From positions 212,501-276,500 of the forward strand of contig JAJOZX010005616.1 of the NCBI GenBank assembly GCA_023014485.1: 64,000 nucleotides of DNA, read 5' to 3'. A program made the position numbers and the translations under genes. Below, one piece after another: positions 22,040-31,819 of the stretch. Source of the DNA: Bathynomus jamesi. Its lineage: Eukaryota; Arthropoda; Malacostraca; Isopoda; Cirolanidae. Under the pieces are notes generated by a model, which did no database searches, was not told the DNA's origin, and was given only the letters and a program-made list of their open reading frames with translations. Within the stretch, counting starts at the first letter, position 1. Every line of letters starts with the position of its first letter.

Positions 22040-22957
22040 ATATATACACACACACACACACTTTGAATTCCAAACTGTAAAATTTGTAGTGGTATTTAAT
22101 TGTGTTCCGAAATGTGAAATGGATTTCTAATTAATTTTTGTGAAGAAAATGAGGTTGACTTTAAACTGTACATAATACGATCACTTTTACGGTGTTGTCG
22201 ACATCGTTGTTTTTGATATTAAACTTTTTATTAAGAATAAAGTACAAGTACCCGACTACTGATGAGCCACTTTAGGTTTTACATCATCCAAAGGATGTAA
22301 AACTCTTATGGAAGTTGATTTTAGGGTTGAAGATGAGTTATATTTTGGTCATGTAAACTTTTTATGAAGCTGGTTTTTGGATTTTTTTTTTTTTTTTTTT
22401 TTTTTTAATCATTGGTGGTCAGGCAAGTGTGAAAAACTCTGAACTATGTCCAGAATGTTAATGCGCTATTTTAGTTTTGGTTTTATTGTTTTTTTTCTTC
22501 TTTTTTAACTTTTTTTAATTTTTTTTTATTGAACATTTTTTTTGAACAACGAACATTTTTCGAAAATCGAAAAATAACTTGTTTTCCGAAATTCTATTTA
22601 TTTATTTATGTTTAATTTTAAGTTTTATGACTGAAGTTTTATAATATCGCAAAAGTCAAAAAATAAAATATACATTATTATTGCGCCATTTTTTATTTTA
22701 GAATTTCTGAATGACTGTACCATCAATTACGTTGGGCTATAAAATATGTAGGTGCGTCCAAGTGTATCCCGACTTTGGATACCGATCATACAGCAAATAT
22801 AACCTCCCTGTTGAAATTTTAAGAGTTGAATTTTAAGAGTTTTCGCCAATTTAAGCTTCAATCCACCTCAAATCGAGTTTTATCAATTCAGAAGTTTTTC
22901 TTCTGGAAACTCTTCTGAATTGGTAATGGTCATGCATCAATGTTGGGGGGGTTGTTT
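22040..22957. other. Lim1 intron, no gene seen
   Basis: AT-rich intron with a T-run at 22382-22406. A small inverted repeat TTTTACATCATCC / GGATGTAAAA at 22276-22302. Nothing else recognised. Confidence 0.4.
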
Positions 22958-22961
22958 TTAA

Positions 22962-23054
22962 CCCTTTACTACGCAGAGGTCTTTTCCGAGACTGAATAAA
23001 ATCGTCTGACGTTAGCCAGAGCAAAATCAGTAAAGTTAACTGCGCGCTAAAGGG
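22962..23054. mobile_element. possible piggyBac-type MITE
   Basis: TTAA at 22958-22961 and 23055-23058 flanks CCCTTTACTACGCAG on the left and CTGCGCGCTAAAGGG on the right (12 of 15 positions inverted-identical). CCC-starting ends next to TTAA are a piggyBac feature. It is only 93 bp long, so chance is not excluded. Confidence 0.5.
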
Positions 23055-23058
23055 TTAA

Positions 23059-24665
23059 AGCACGGCCTATAATGCTTGACAGGTAAAATTCTGTCAGCTC
23101 ACCCTTCTTAATGCAGAAATCTTGTCTTGCTCCAAACTCAAGAATAATGATTATTCACTTCTTTACAAAAGTAAATTCTTTTCAACCTTTTTATATTTGC
23201 AAAGTTTAACAATAACCGTGAGAACCGCCATTTTGAACCATCTTAACATAAGTTAAGTTTGTCCTGTTATGCTAAAGTATACGTTCGTTAATTGATTAAA
23301 CTTGCATATACCTCTGAGTAGTTCTTGAGAATGCTTTTATTAAAGTCTTCTTTGAATCCTTTTGGGGGGGGGGGGGTTAACGGCACCCGAAATATCATAT
23401 CACTTTTCAATCCATATTACATGCTGTTAGAAACAAACAAAGCTTTGCAATTATTATTATTATTATTTTCTTTTAAAATTCAAATTGAATCTTTTTATGT
23501 TCAGGATATAAAACTGAGATATGTAATCGTGGGAACCAAAACATTAATTCTTAATAAGTAGTGTTTTATTCCGCATGTAGTGAAATTTACACTGAACGTT
23601 ACAGATTTTAAAGAGATTTTGATAATATATATACTGTATCCTATACATAATTTACTTCTGAATGAAATACACAAATCTATATTATAGATGTAATTCATAT
23701 TTCACTTAAGAGGAATGCAGTACGGTGTTCCTCGAGGTTTTGGCTTGGTTCCGTTATTTTTATAATGTAAGTTCAAATGATGTAAAAATTACAGAATAAA
23801 TATATATATATATATTATATTCTTTTCGCTATTCTATACAATGTATTAATATAGGCCCGCGAGCCTATATAAATATAAGACATTTTCAGTATAAATCCAT
23901 CTTTGTTTAACTTCAAATGAAGCATGGCCAATTAATAAATGAATAGTTGATACTGGGAAAAACTAAGTTTGTTAGTTTCTCAACCATAATTGAAACTTTA
24001 ATTAAATAATGAAAGTGGAACGCTTAAATTGATTAACTGTCTTAGATTGAGGATTCATGGTCTGGGGTAGGTCTTCATCCTTTTTAATTTCAAGGTTATA
24101 CAAAGATTATTTATTTTCTCCAAAAGGAAAAAATAAAAAAAATGCTTTTCCAAAAATTTAGATAAGTATGTACGCATTTAAACAGATCATGTATAGTATA
24201 CAGAGCTTCAGGTAGGCTATTCTGAGAACCTTTGAGATTTGTTAGTCGAAAAATGACATTATGTATATTATTTCTATATATAAATTAAAACTATATATAT
24301 TATATTATTTCTATATGATGCAAGATCCATCTTCTAAATTCTATAATTAATATGCCATTCAGTACAATATACTGTACATCAGATATCCGTGACATCTGAT
24401 GTAGCGAAATTTTCATGTGGTTCACCCACTTGTACAAAATAGTCTTTTTAATATTCAAATTTCTGCTGAAATACTATCTTTCTGCTGGAATACTATCTTT
24501 CTGCTGAAATACTATCATTGTATTCCATACAATCTAAAAACTCATCCTAAGTGTCTATTTTTAGAAATAGTACTAAATGTAATGTGTGAAAAATTAGTTA
24601 TTAAATAGTACACAGACAGTAGATAGAAAATAGATGGAAAGTAGAAGAAGGTGTTCTCTTCTTGA
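23059..24665. other. Lim1 intron, no gene seen
   Basis: AT-rich with a G-run at 23365-23376 and a short repeat of TTTCTGCTGGAATACTATC around 24461-24510. No gene or RNA recognised. Confidence 0.4.
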
Positions 24666-24673
24666 CAAATAGA

Positions 24674-25331
24674 CAAAGGTGGGCAGGACCGAGTTCCAAA
24701 AGGACCGAATTCCAGGAACTCGGTCCTTTTTAAGGACCGTGAGCGGGAAAGTAGGTCCTTTTCTCAGTGAGGACCGAAATGAGGAGCGACGGTCCATTTT
24801 TAAGCAATTCCGGACGGTCCGGTCCGGACGGTCTTTTTTAGTGATTTTAGTGTGTTTAGTGTTTATTTGAAGTTCTAAAGAAGATGGATCGTTTCCTCCA
24901 GAAGACTCGGAAAGAGACTGAGACTGAACTGAAACTTGTTTCAACACCTGGCACCATCCAGTGCCGCCGTGGAGAGGCTCTTCTCTTTGGGGAAGGACGT
25001 CCTCAAGCCGAAAAGGTCAGGGCTCAGTGACAGCCATTTTGAAATGCTAGTCTTCTTGAAGGGAAACTCAAGCATTTAACTTAATAACTTTTTTCATCAT
25101 TTATGTATTGTATTAATTATAATTTACGTTAATAAAATTAAAGATTTCCGGTGTCTTTAATTTCATTTTTCATTTTAATCAAATTTTTCACTTATATATA
25201 AGGACCGAGGACCGAGTCGTTCCTAGGTCCTATCTTCAGAAAGGACCGTGACCGGGACCGTCGGTCCAGTTTGAGGCAAGGACCGGGACCGGGACCGTCG
25301 GTCCTTTTTGAGGCCCGGGTGCCCACCTTTG
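24674..25331 (+). mobile_element. internally deleted hAT element
   Basis: The ends are inverted (CAAAGGTGGGC at left, GCCCACCTTTG at right), with target duplications CAAATAGA (24666-24673) and CAAATAGG (25332-25339), 7 of 8 identical. Sub-terminal regions carry many AGGACCG motifs in both orientations, as hAT transposase-binding repeats often do. It retains only the beginning and end of the transposase. Confidence 0.9.
24883..25082 (+). pseudogene. hAT transposase remnant, N- and C-terminal pieces joined out of frame
   Basis: The start MDRFLQKTRKETETELKLV is followed directly, in another frame, by PSSAAVERLFSLGKDVLKPK and LSDSHFEMLVFLKGN, the C-terminal hAT dimerisation region (SSAAVERLFS is diagnostic). 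The middle with the catalytic residues and zinc finger is gone. The junction lies near 24950 at a CACC / CCATCC sequence. Confidence 0.85.
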
Positions 25332-25339
25332 CAAATAGG

Positions 25340-25878
25340 ATCCATTAAAACTGCACAAAAAATACAATAAGGGAACTCCCAAGGATTCAGAAAGTCTTCT
25401 TTCACGTTACTCTCAATCTATGTACCATTCATTGGTTTCAAGAATTGGGATACACTGGGTGGTAAGGTAGGTGTGATCTAGTGCGTTCCGATTAATGGAA
25501 GCGATGGTACATTCATTCTATCAAGCGTACATTTTAATACTTTGTATTCAGAGTAAGATTCATCCTTTATTCAGTCTCCATTCTAAAGTAGACGCAACGA
25601 ACCGTTTTTGGAGTGTGTTTGTTCGTGGTTATTTAAGTTTTATATTTTCTTCGTTATAAATGTAACTCGTGTTTTTAATTTTGAATATTTTACATATACG
25701 GCACTGTTCAAAAGTCAGGTGCCATACCAATATGGATTTTTCTATTTGTTAACTGTCGCTATGGCACCTGACTTTTGAACAAACTCATACGTTAAAATGT
25801 TTTTAAAAATGCTTTCAAGGAAACTGAACTCTAAATTTTTTTTTAGCTTTTTAGACATAAAATTAAATAATTGCGTAC
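25340..25878. other. Lim1 intron just 3' of the homeobox exon
   Basis: Unique-looking intron DNA apart from the hairpin at 25706-25780. The region next to the homeobox exon has no other recognised feature. Confidence 0.4.
25706..25780. mobile_element. 75-bp hairpin MITE
   Basis: GTTCAAAAGTCAGGTGCCAT and its exact inverse ATGGCACCTGACTTTTGAAC, 21 bp each, flank a 33-bp loop. The shape matches mariner-type ends (GTTCAAAAGT) with everything else deleted. It lies about 100 bp downstream of a Lim1 splice donor. Confidence 0.7.
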
Positions 25879-26028
25879 CTGAATCACTCTCATCGGCAGT
25901 CCTGTTTCTTTGGCAAGTTGTTCTCTGATGTGTCGTGTCGGTTTCGGAGTCGAGGCAAAAGCACTCTTCAAGACTTCGAGTTGCTTCGCTTTGATTGTCG
26001 TTCTTGGGCCTCGTCGCTTGTTACCGTT
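25879..26028 (-). CDS. Lim1: Lim1 exon: homeodomain helices I-II and start of helix III
   Basis: Exactly 50 codons, phase 0 at both ends: NGNK followed by homeodomain residues 1-46. The segment [20 protein letters not shown] carries Arg5, Leu16 and Phe20, and continues [19 protein letters not shown] to MRVIQ. This is the Lhx1/Lhx5 class signature. The acceptor is TTTAG at 26029 and the donor GTACGC at 25878. The intron between homeodomain residues 46 and 47 is a position used by many LIM and paired-class genes. The next exon is 23 kb away at 2568. Confidence 0.96.
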
Positions 26029-26040
26029 CTAAATTCACAA

Positions 26041-26090
26041 AAATAAACAAATAAAGATACACATACGCACATACACACACAAATATATAT

Positions 26091-26122
<32 letters not shown>

Positions 26123-26389
26123 ATATATATATATATATATAAATAACGTGGTAATTTTACTTACGCATGCAGTCACATGCATTACAGTGTAGTACATATT
26201 AGATAAGCTGTATTTTGTCTTTTATGGTATTCTTATGAGTTATGTCGTAACCGAGGATAGAACCAATATTATATTAATAATATTAATAATAATTTTAACT
26301 TTATTTTTTTAACTTAAATAATAATTTTAAATTCATTGAGTATATTATTTACGCATGCAGTGCATGCCTTGCATTCATTAAGAAGCCGC

Positions 26390-26434
<45 letters not shown>
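26041..26434. repeat. (TA)n tracts in Lim1 intron
   Basis: (CA)n at 26059-26081, interrupted (TA)n at 26083-26140 and a perfect (TA)n at 26393-26434, with ACGCATGCAGT repeated at 26163 and 26351. No gene. Confidence 0.6.
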
Positions 26435-26436
<2 letters not shown>

Positions 26437-26439
<3 letters not shown>

Positions 26440-26667
26440 TCAACTGCAAAGAACACGCAGTATAAATAACGTAAAGAACGACGCTTGTATAGGAGATATT
26501 CCGCGCAAGACGAGAGAGAGAACGAAACAAATGAAAAAATGAGGTAACCACCTGGGAATCGGAAGATCCCGGGTTCGATTCCCAGGTGGTTACCTCATTT
26601 TTTCATTTGTTTCGTTCTCCCTCTCTCGTCTTGCGCGGAATATCTCCTATACAAGCGTCGTTCTTTA

Positions 26668-26670
<3 letters not shown>
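26437..26670. mobile_element. tRNA-derived SINE, head-to-head inverted pair
   Basis: Left arm (minus orientation) and right arm (plus) are inverted copies of a SINE body: GTCGTTCTTTACG, GCGCGGAATATCTCC and TTTTTTCATTTGTTTCGTTC. At the centre is a tRNA 3' part with B-box GGGTTCGATTCCC and ACC CAGGTGGTTACC stems. The family matches the longer SINE at 54545-54735. The inverted pair would give a hairpin of about 100 bp per arm. Confidence 0.8.
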
Positions 26671-26709
<39 letters not shown>

Positions 26710-26711
<2 letters not shown>

Positions 26712-27106
26712 TGTCCCGTAAGTCTGGAACCGTAGGGAAAAATGATAAAAACGGCAATAAAAACGCCGAAGAGACTTTTGGGGACTGTTTGTGAAATGAG
26801 CGAGGATGGTAGCTGCTGTGTCATTGTCGGTGGATGTCCTTGGAGGTCCACTGCGTGGTTTACCTCCTATGAATCCCGTTTCCCTGAACTTTGCTACAAG
26901 TTTGCTGACACAGCTGTGTGTTATCTGCGCGCGGTCCGGATGCAATCTATTAAATTCCTCAGCGACCTCCCTCTAACTCCGATTTCCTACGAGCAGAATT
27001 ACCTGGATGCGTTCTTTCTTACTCAACGACATCTTGGGCACTTGCATAAACTGAAAAACATGAATTACTTATTTTACCCTATGGTTCCAGACTTACGGGA
27101 CACCCT
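26710..27106 (-). mobile_element. mariner-type element, deleted to 397 bp
   Basis: Ends GGTGTCCCGTAAGTCTGGAA and its inverse TTCCAGACTTACGGGACACC, with (TA)n on both sides. Inside, the minus strand from about 26945 reads RAQITHSCVSKLVAKFRETG followed by KPRSGPPRTSTD, the helix-turn-helix region and RxGRPRxT linker of a mariner-like transposase. The catalytic domain is missing, so the element is non-autonomous. Confidence 0.85.
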
Positions 27107-27107
27107 G

Positions 27108-27148
<41 letters not shown>

Positions 27149-27337
27149 TGTATATTAAAAGGCTATAATATGGCAATTAGTTTATTAGTATTTTCTATAC
27201 GAGTCGTAATAAATGTAATTGCTTGGATCATTTCACACGTACAGTTTCTATTTGAACATAGTGTAATTGCTGTTGCTGCCTAAGATGACAGCACTGTAAT
27301 TCGTAACGAATTAACTGTATAACTAAAGAGGAAATAA

Positions 27338-27368
<31 letters not shown>

Positions 27369-27380
27369 GAATGTACAAAC
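27107..27380. repeat. Lim1 intron with (TA)n(CA)n tracts
   Basis: (TA)n(CA)n at 27108-27148 and (TA)n at 27340-27368 close to the donor of the acidic-linker exon. No gene. Confidence 0.6.
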
Positions 27381-27521
27381 CTTATCGTCATCCGTGAGTT
27401 TGGATGCGTCGACGGCTGCAGGGTCTTTGGCTTCATTAGATCCTTCTGCATCTGAGACGTCGGAGTCATGAAACGTGGAAGAACCATCCTTCTCGCTCGG
27501 AGGTGTATCACTGAAGCTCAC
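27381..27521 (-). CDS. Lim1: Lim1 exon: acidic Ser/Asp-rich linker before the homeodomain
   Basis: Forty-seven codons, phase 0 at both ends, starting VSFSDTPPSEKDG and ending LTDDDK. It resembles in composition the acidic, serine-rich linker (SDKEG, SNEN type) that precedes the homeodomain of Lhx1/Lhx5 proteins. The acceptor is TTCTTTTTAAG at 27522 and the donor is a weaker GTTTGT at 27380. A (TA)n tract lies just downstream in the intron (27343-27368), only 12 bases from the donor. The segment is probably disordered. Confidence rests on phase, splice sites and position. Confidence 0.85.
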
Positions 27522-28276
27522 CTTAAAAAGAAAAGTTGAATTTAAGACAGTGAAAATTGTTGTTCATGGGCTCAATATTACTTTTATTTATTGAATTCAA
27601 TTTGCCTAAATACGAGTTAGGATAGATACAGACACTCACTACGATTCAATTTGGAATAGAATAATTTATTATTATATTTTACACTGTTACTTATTGACAA
27701 TTGATGCGAACTTTAAGTAAATAAATAATTGTTATACAACTTAAAGTTGTTGTTGGTTTTTTGTTGTTGTTTTTTTAAGAAACGGCTCTTCAAAACAACA
27801 TCCTGATTTTCTCAAAAAATGTTTTGGAAATGAAGGAAACAAAATATAGAGAGAAAAGCGAGATAAATTTTTTTTGTTTTTTTTTTTACTTTATTTTTTT
27901 GAATGAGTAAAAAAAATTTTTATGAGAAGTATTTATTATTCGTTCGTAAGTGTATATTCTTGAGAATTATTTCAAACATAAACTCTTGTGAATTGTTAAG
28001 TGGTTTTTGGGGGAAATAATTTTTATCTTTACGTAGCTTCATTACTCATCTCATTGATGAGATTTTTATATAATCAACTTTAGGAACTTCTTTAGAGAAT
28101 ATTTTATGAGTACGTGAGTAACATATTCAGTTTAAGTTTCTATAAAAAATATTTTTAGGAATTTGAGCAAAGGATTGTTGCGCGTTCTCGTTAATTTTCG
28201 TAACCGATATTGGATAAATAATATTTAATTGAATTTTAGTGGGGTTGTTTAACCTCTTTTGTAACATCTAGATCAT
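27522..28276. other. Lim1 intron, no gene seen
   Basis: AT-rich, with T-runs near 27870-27900. Nothing recognised. Confidence 0.4.
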
Positions 28277-28446
28277 ATGACGGAGGGGACCTACAGCTTT
28301 ACGCGGGATCCGAACCACTGGTCGCTACATAATCTGGGCGCGGAGGACGGTCTTCCATCCAACTACTACCCAGACCCAATGTCGCTTAAAACTTCGCTGA
28401 TCTCCGGGAAGAGGTGTTACGACATTGGCCACGACGTAGCCCGGAT
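28277..28446 (-). mobile_element. 5S rRNA-derived SINE, copy 1
   Basis: The minus strand begins CGGGCTACGTCGTGGCCAAT and continues with the 5S rRNA segment GGAGATCAGCGAAGTTTTAAG, then GACATTGGGTCTGGGTAGTAG and TTGGATGGAAGACCG. These are the A-box, intermediate element and C-box of the 5S internal promoter. A body follows: GTGGTTCGGATCCCGCG and AAGCTGTAGGTCCCC. The 5' end of the RNA has diverged from 5S, so this is a SINE3-type element or a chimeric pseudogene rather than a 5S gene. Confidence 0.8.
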
Positions 28447-29474
28447 AAATAATATAATGGCTAGTATTTCCTCAAACCGTTAGGTTATATAAGATGTAAA
28501 TGAGTGCGAGGATGTAATACAGATTGAATAGTATATATTTTGAAATGTGATATTCTAATTTATGATATATGAGGCTCCGGATCACAACTTTCCAAGCGCC
28601 AGTAGGAACAGAATTGAGTTATTTATACCACTATATTACCACACCCTTCCTCTATCCCGTGAGTGAGTCAGGGAACAGATTGTGGACCTGTACGTATGGT
28701 CGAAAGCAATCAAATATCGTTATTGGGTTCAAAAGTTATGGCATTTTGCGAGTTGACAAACTTTAACTACATCTTTCTCCGTTTTTCAATTTTGGCGCTT
28801 CGCAGCTTGTGGTCCGGAGCGCCTCATAAGTAAGTGAATTTTTACCAGTTTATTTAATGTATGGCCGATGTGTCCTCCGAAAGTTAGTTTTTCATCTATA
28901 ATAATTACACCTAATATTTTCATCCCTAGTATTTTATTAACTACAATATTATCTATATTTATACTTAAATATTTATTTTATTTTTTATTTGCAATAATCC
29001 TATACGAGGTCTTTGATATACTTTGGGATAAATTTCTTCTTATTCAACATTTATAAACGCGGATGAACGCCATGTTTGATATTTCCTGTAGAGTCGTAAA
29101 GTCGTTATGCGGATATGAAGAGTGTTCTGTCATCTGTCTACTGAATATTGGTTGCGGTATGAAAATTATTCAAATTATTGACATAAAAATAGAAGAGATC
29201 CCAATATCTAATTCTGTGGTACTGATGATCTATTGCTTTCTATTATTTAAATAGGATTTGAACGACTTTAATGTCACGCTTCTTAATTCATAAGTAGACA
29301 ATATTTCTTGGGTAACATCGAGTGTTATAGAGTCAAACTACTACTTAGTACTACTACTAATTATTATTATTATCAATTGTTTTTGTTGTTTTTGTTGTTG
29401 TTGTTGTGGCTGTTGTACTATACAAACATCGTATATAGAGAGAACACGCAATAATTAGAAAAGGTATGTGTGGC

Positions 29475-29550
<76 letters not shown>

Positions 29551-30031
29551 AAAAACTTTCCTACCATGTTTACGCCTATGAACATGCATGTTGGCTTTCA
29601 CACAGAAAGAGTAGCAGACTTAGTCGTACAGTAGTACAGTACATGCAGGATAGACAAGTCGCTTTTGCTTCGCCATCCATTGCTGGCGGTAAACAAAGTT
29701 GTGGAAGAAGAGTTATAGGAAAGTAGGTAAAAAGTATATAATGAAAAGGAAGCCTTTGAAATGCTACAATCGTTCCTTTAGGGTGTCTGCTGACTGTCTT
29801 CATTCTCACGTAGAAAATGTAAGGAAAGATATGACACGCAATTTTCGTGAACAACCCAGTAACATTCTCCTGTCCACAAAGGGACACCTCTAGGATACAT
29901 CCTTGAGAGCACGCATTACATACTTCTGGTTTAGTATTGCGCACTTATCCTAAATAATTCATTGTGTATATATTGTACAGTATATATAAAGTCATAAGGT
30001 CTCAAAATTAAAATCTTTGCCGGCTTCTTAC
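28447..30031. other. Lim1 intron, no gene seen
   Basis: AT-rich intron with a TTG-rich patch at 29380-29410 and a pure (GA)n tract of about 68 bp at 29479-29547. A 122-codon open frame on the minus strand (29576-29944) has no recognised similarity. Nothing else supported. Confidence 0.45.
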
Positions 30032-30360
30032 CCCTAAAGAGTCCTGCAAGGGAGTCCCCACGGGGTTTCCGCTTATTCCCAACCCCAATCCTGCAGGGGG
30101 CGTCGCCCTTCCCAAGAGCCCCGCGAAAGATGGTGTTTGGGGAGGTCCAACCCCCGGTGAAGCTATTGAATGAGGAACGGGTGGGGTAACGCTCGAAGTC
30201 TGGAGAGAAGGGGGTGGGATATGCGCCCCCGAGGGGGAAGTTGTCATGCTGGGGGTGATCGATGTCGGGGGAGTGGGGTTGGGGGTATTTGCGTCGATAG
30301 TGGGTTTGACGTCCAACGTTTCTTCATCGTCGTCTTCAGAGGGCGCTCCGTTGTACGAAT
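30032..30360 (-). CDS. Lim1: Lim1 exon: Pro/Ser/Thr-rich linker after LIM2
   Basis: This exon adds 109 codons between LIM2 and the homeodomain. It opens with an acidic patch (SEDDDEETLD) and continues as low-complexity Pro, Thr and Ser with GVGPPQTPSF and a Gly/Leu-rich stretch ending LQDSLG. The acceptor is TTCCTCCAG at 30361 and the donor GTAAGA at 30031, both good. It enters in phase 1 and leaves in phase 0, matching its neighbours exactly; that, more than sequence similarity, supports it. The region is GC-rich compared with the surrounding AT-rich intron. Linkers here are known to be poorly conserved, so I assign no function beyond a flexible segment. It could be alternatively spliced, although skipping it would break the frame (329 nt). 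Confidence 0.8.
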
Positions 30361-30654
<294 letters not shown>

Positions 30655-31650
30655 ATACCAGAATCAGAAGTACGCAGCTCAGTGCCACAAGGTACAGTGC
30701 TGGCCCCATTCCTGTTCATTATCATGCTAACAGACATAGACAGTGGAGTTAACAGCAACAGTATAGTAACATCATTTGCGGACGATACAAAGATCAGCAG
30801 AAAAATCAGAGAGGCAAATGAAGTGAAGGCCTTGCAGAGGGACACAAACAAAATATACAATTGGTCAGAAGACAACAATATGACATTTAACACCGAGAAA
30901 TTTCAGCTCTTGAGATATGGTAGAAATGAGGAACTTAAACAGACTGCATATTATGCTCCAAATAGACAGGAAATTCAGAGAAGCACGAAAGCCGTCGACT
31001 TGGGGGTAATAATGACCGATGATGCCAAATTCGAGACACAAAATCAGATAGCGATAAACAAAGCAAAAAGAGTCGCAGGACATGTACTAAGAACGTTCAA
31101 AAGGAGGGACAAGACAGTAATGATTTCCCTGCTGAGAACACTGATCATACCAAAACTTGAATACTGCTCAGTTTTGACGTCCCTATATAAAAAGGAAGAA
31201 ATTAATAAACTAGAAGAAACGCAGAGACATTTCACAGCCAAGACTGATGGCTGCAAAGAACTCAACTACTGGGAAAGACTATGTAAACTAAATCTGTACT
31301 CCCTGGAAAGAAGAGAGAGGCATACCATAATCTACATATGGAAAATGATCGAAAAACTGGTACCAAACCTAAAACTAAACCCAATTACCATTCAAACAAC
31401 ACTGGATTGTCAGGGGGCCAAGACTTTTAACCAGCTTTCTAAGGACCTCAGAAACGTTACAGGGGTCAAAGTTGAAGTCTTCGAGAGAAGACTAGATGCC
31501 TGGCTCAAGACGGTGCCAGATGAGCTGGGTGTACGTGGCTATGTGCGGTGGAGAGCGCAAGAGAGCAACTCGCTCCTCCACCAAGCCAGGCCTAGTGGCG
31601 GGGCCACCAGCTTGACCTTCGTGTGAAGAGAGACCGACGCACGAAACCGC
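30655..31650 (+). mobile_element. Jockey/CR1-like LINE, copy B, 5'-truncated
   Basis: This is the 3' 1 kb of a LINE with its reading frame intact. It begins inside reverse transcriptase and runs to the ORF stop at 31624-31626, followed by a short tail (GAGAGACCGACGCACG). The left end abuts (TA)n. It is the best-preserved copy of the family also at 6275 and 44086. The last coding motif, ACCAGCTTGACCTTCGTG, resembles the tail of the dimeric tRNA SINE. Confidence 0.9.
30682..31626 (+). CDS. LINE reverse transcriptase, C-terminal 314 residues
   Basis: The frame continues a reverse transcriptase whose upstream part is missing. It opens with PQGTVLAPFLFIIMLTDID (RT motif B region) and then has TSFADDTKISRKIRE, the FADD catalytic box. 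Motif D/E and thumb segments follow (WSEDNNMTFNTEKFQLLRYG, DLGVIMTDDAKFE, LEYCSVLTSLYKKEE). The C-terminal region ends RLDAWLKTVPDELGVRGYV with WRAQESNSLLHQARPSGGAT. There are no internal stops over 945 nt, unlike copies A and C, so it is younger or from a younger source. As truncated it cannot act alone. An upstream SVPQ-type context is present, so the true frame begins before the first Met. Confidence 0.9.
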   Translation: MPQGTVLAPFLFIIMLTDIDSGVNSNSIVTSFADDTKISRKIREANEVKALQRDTNKIYNWSEDNNMTFNTEKFQLLRYGRNEELKQTAYYAPNRQEIQRSTKAVDLGVIMTDDAKFETQNQIAINKAKRVAGHVLRTFKRRDKTVMISLLRTLIIPKLEYCSVLTSLYKKEEINKLEETQRHFTAKTDGCKELNYWERLCKLNLYSLERRERHTIIYIWKMIEKLVPNLKLNPITIQTTLDCQGAKTFNQLSKDLRNVTGVKVEVFERRLDAWLKTVPDELGVRGYVRWRAQESNSLLHQARPSGGATSLTFV

Positions 31651-31689
31651 AACGAAGTTAACGATATATACATATATATATATATAGAT

Positions 31690-31727
<38 letters not shown>

Positions 31728-31819
31728 GTGGATTAGAAATTGCTATTTTGCAAAAAAAATAAAATAAATAAATACTAAACCTAAACCTATATTGCTGAAA
31801 CATGTTTCGAGGAGGAAAA
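31651..31819. repeat. (TA)n tract between two LINE copies
   Basis: Interrupted (TA)n at 31663-31727 followed by A-rich DNA. No gene. Confidence 0.5.

Noticed and set aside
24594..24947. 117-codon minus-strand frame with many RS and GP residues
   Set aside because: Produced by the AGGACCG repeats of the hAT ends read backwards; the real coding remnant is on the plus strand.
29576..29944. 122-codon minus-strand frame
   Set aside because: No recognised motif, no splice partner and ordinary intron composition; probably chance.
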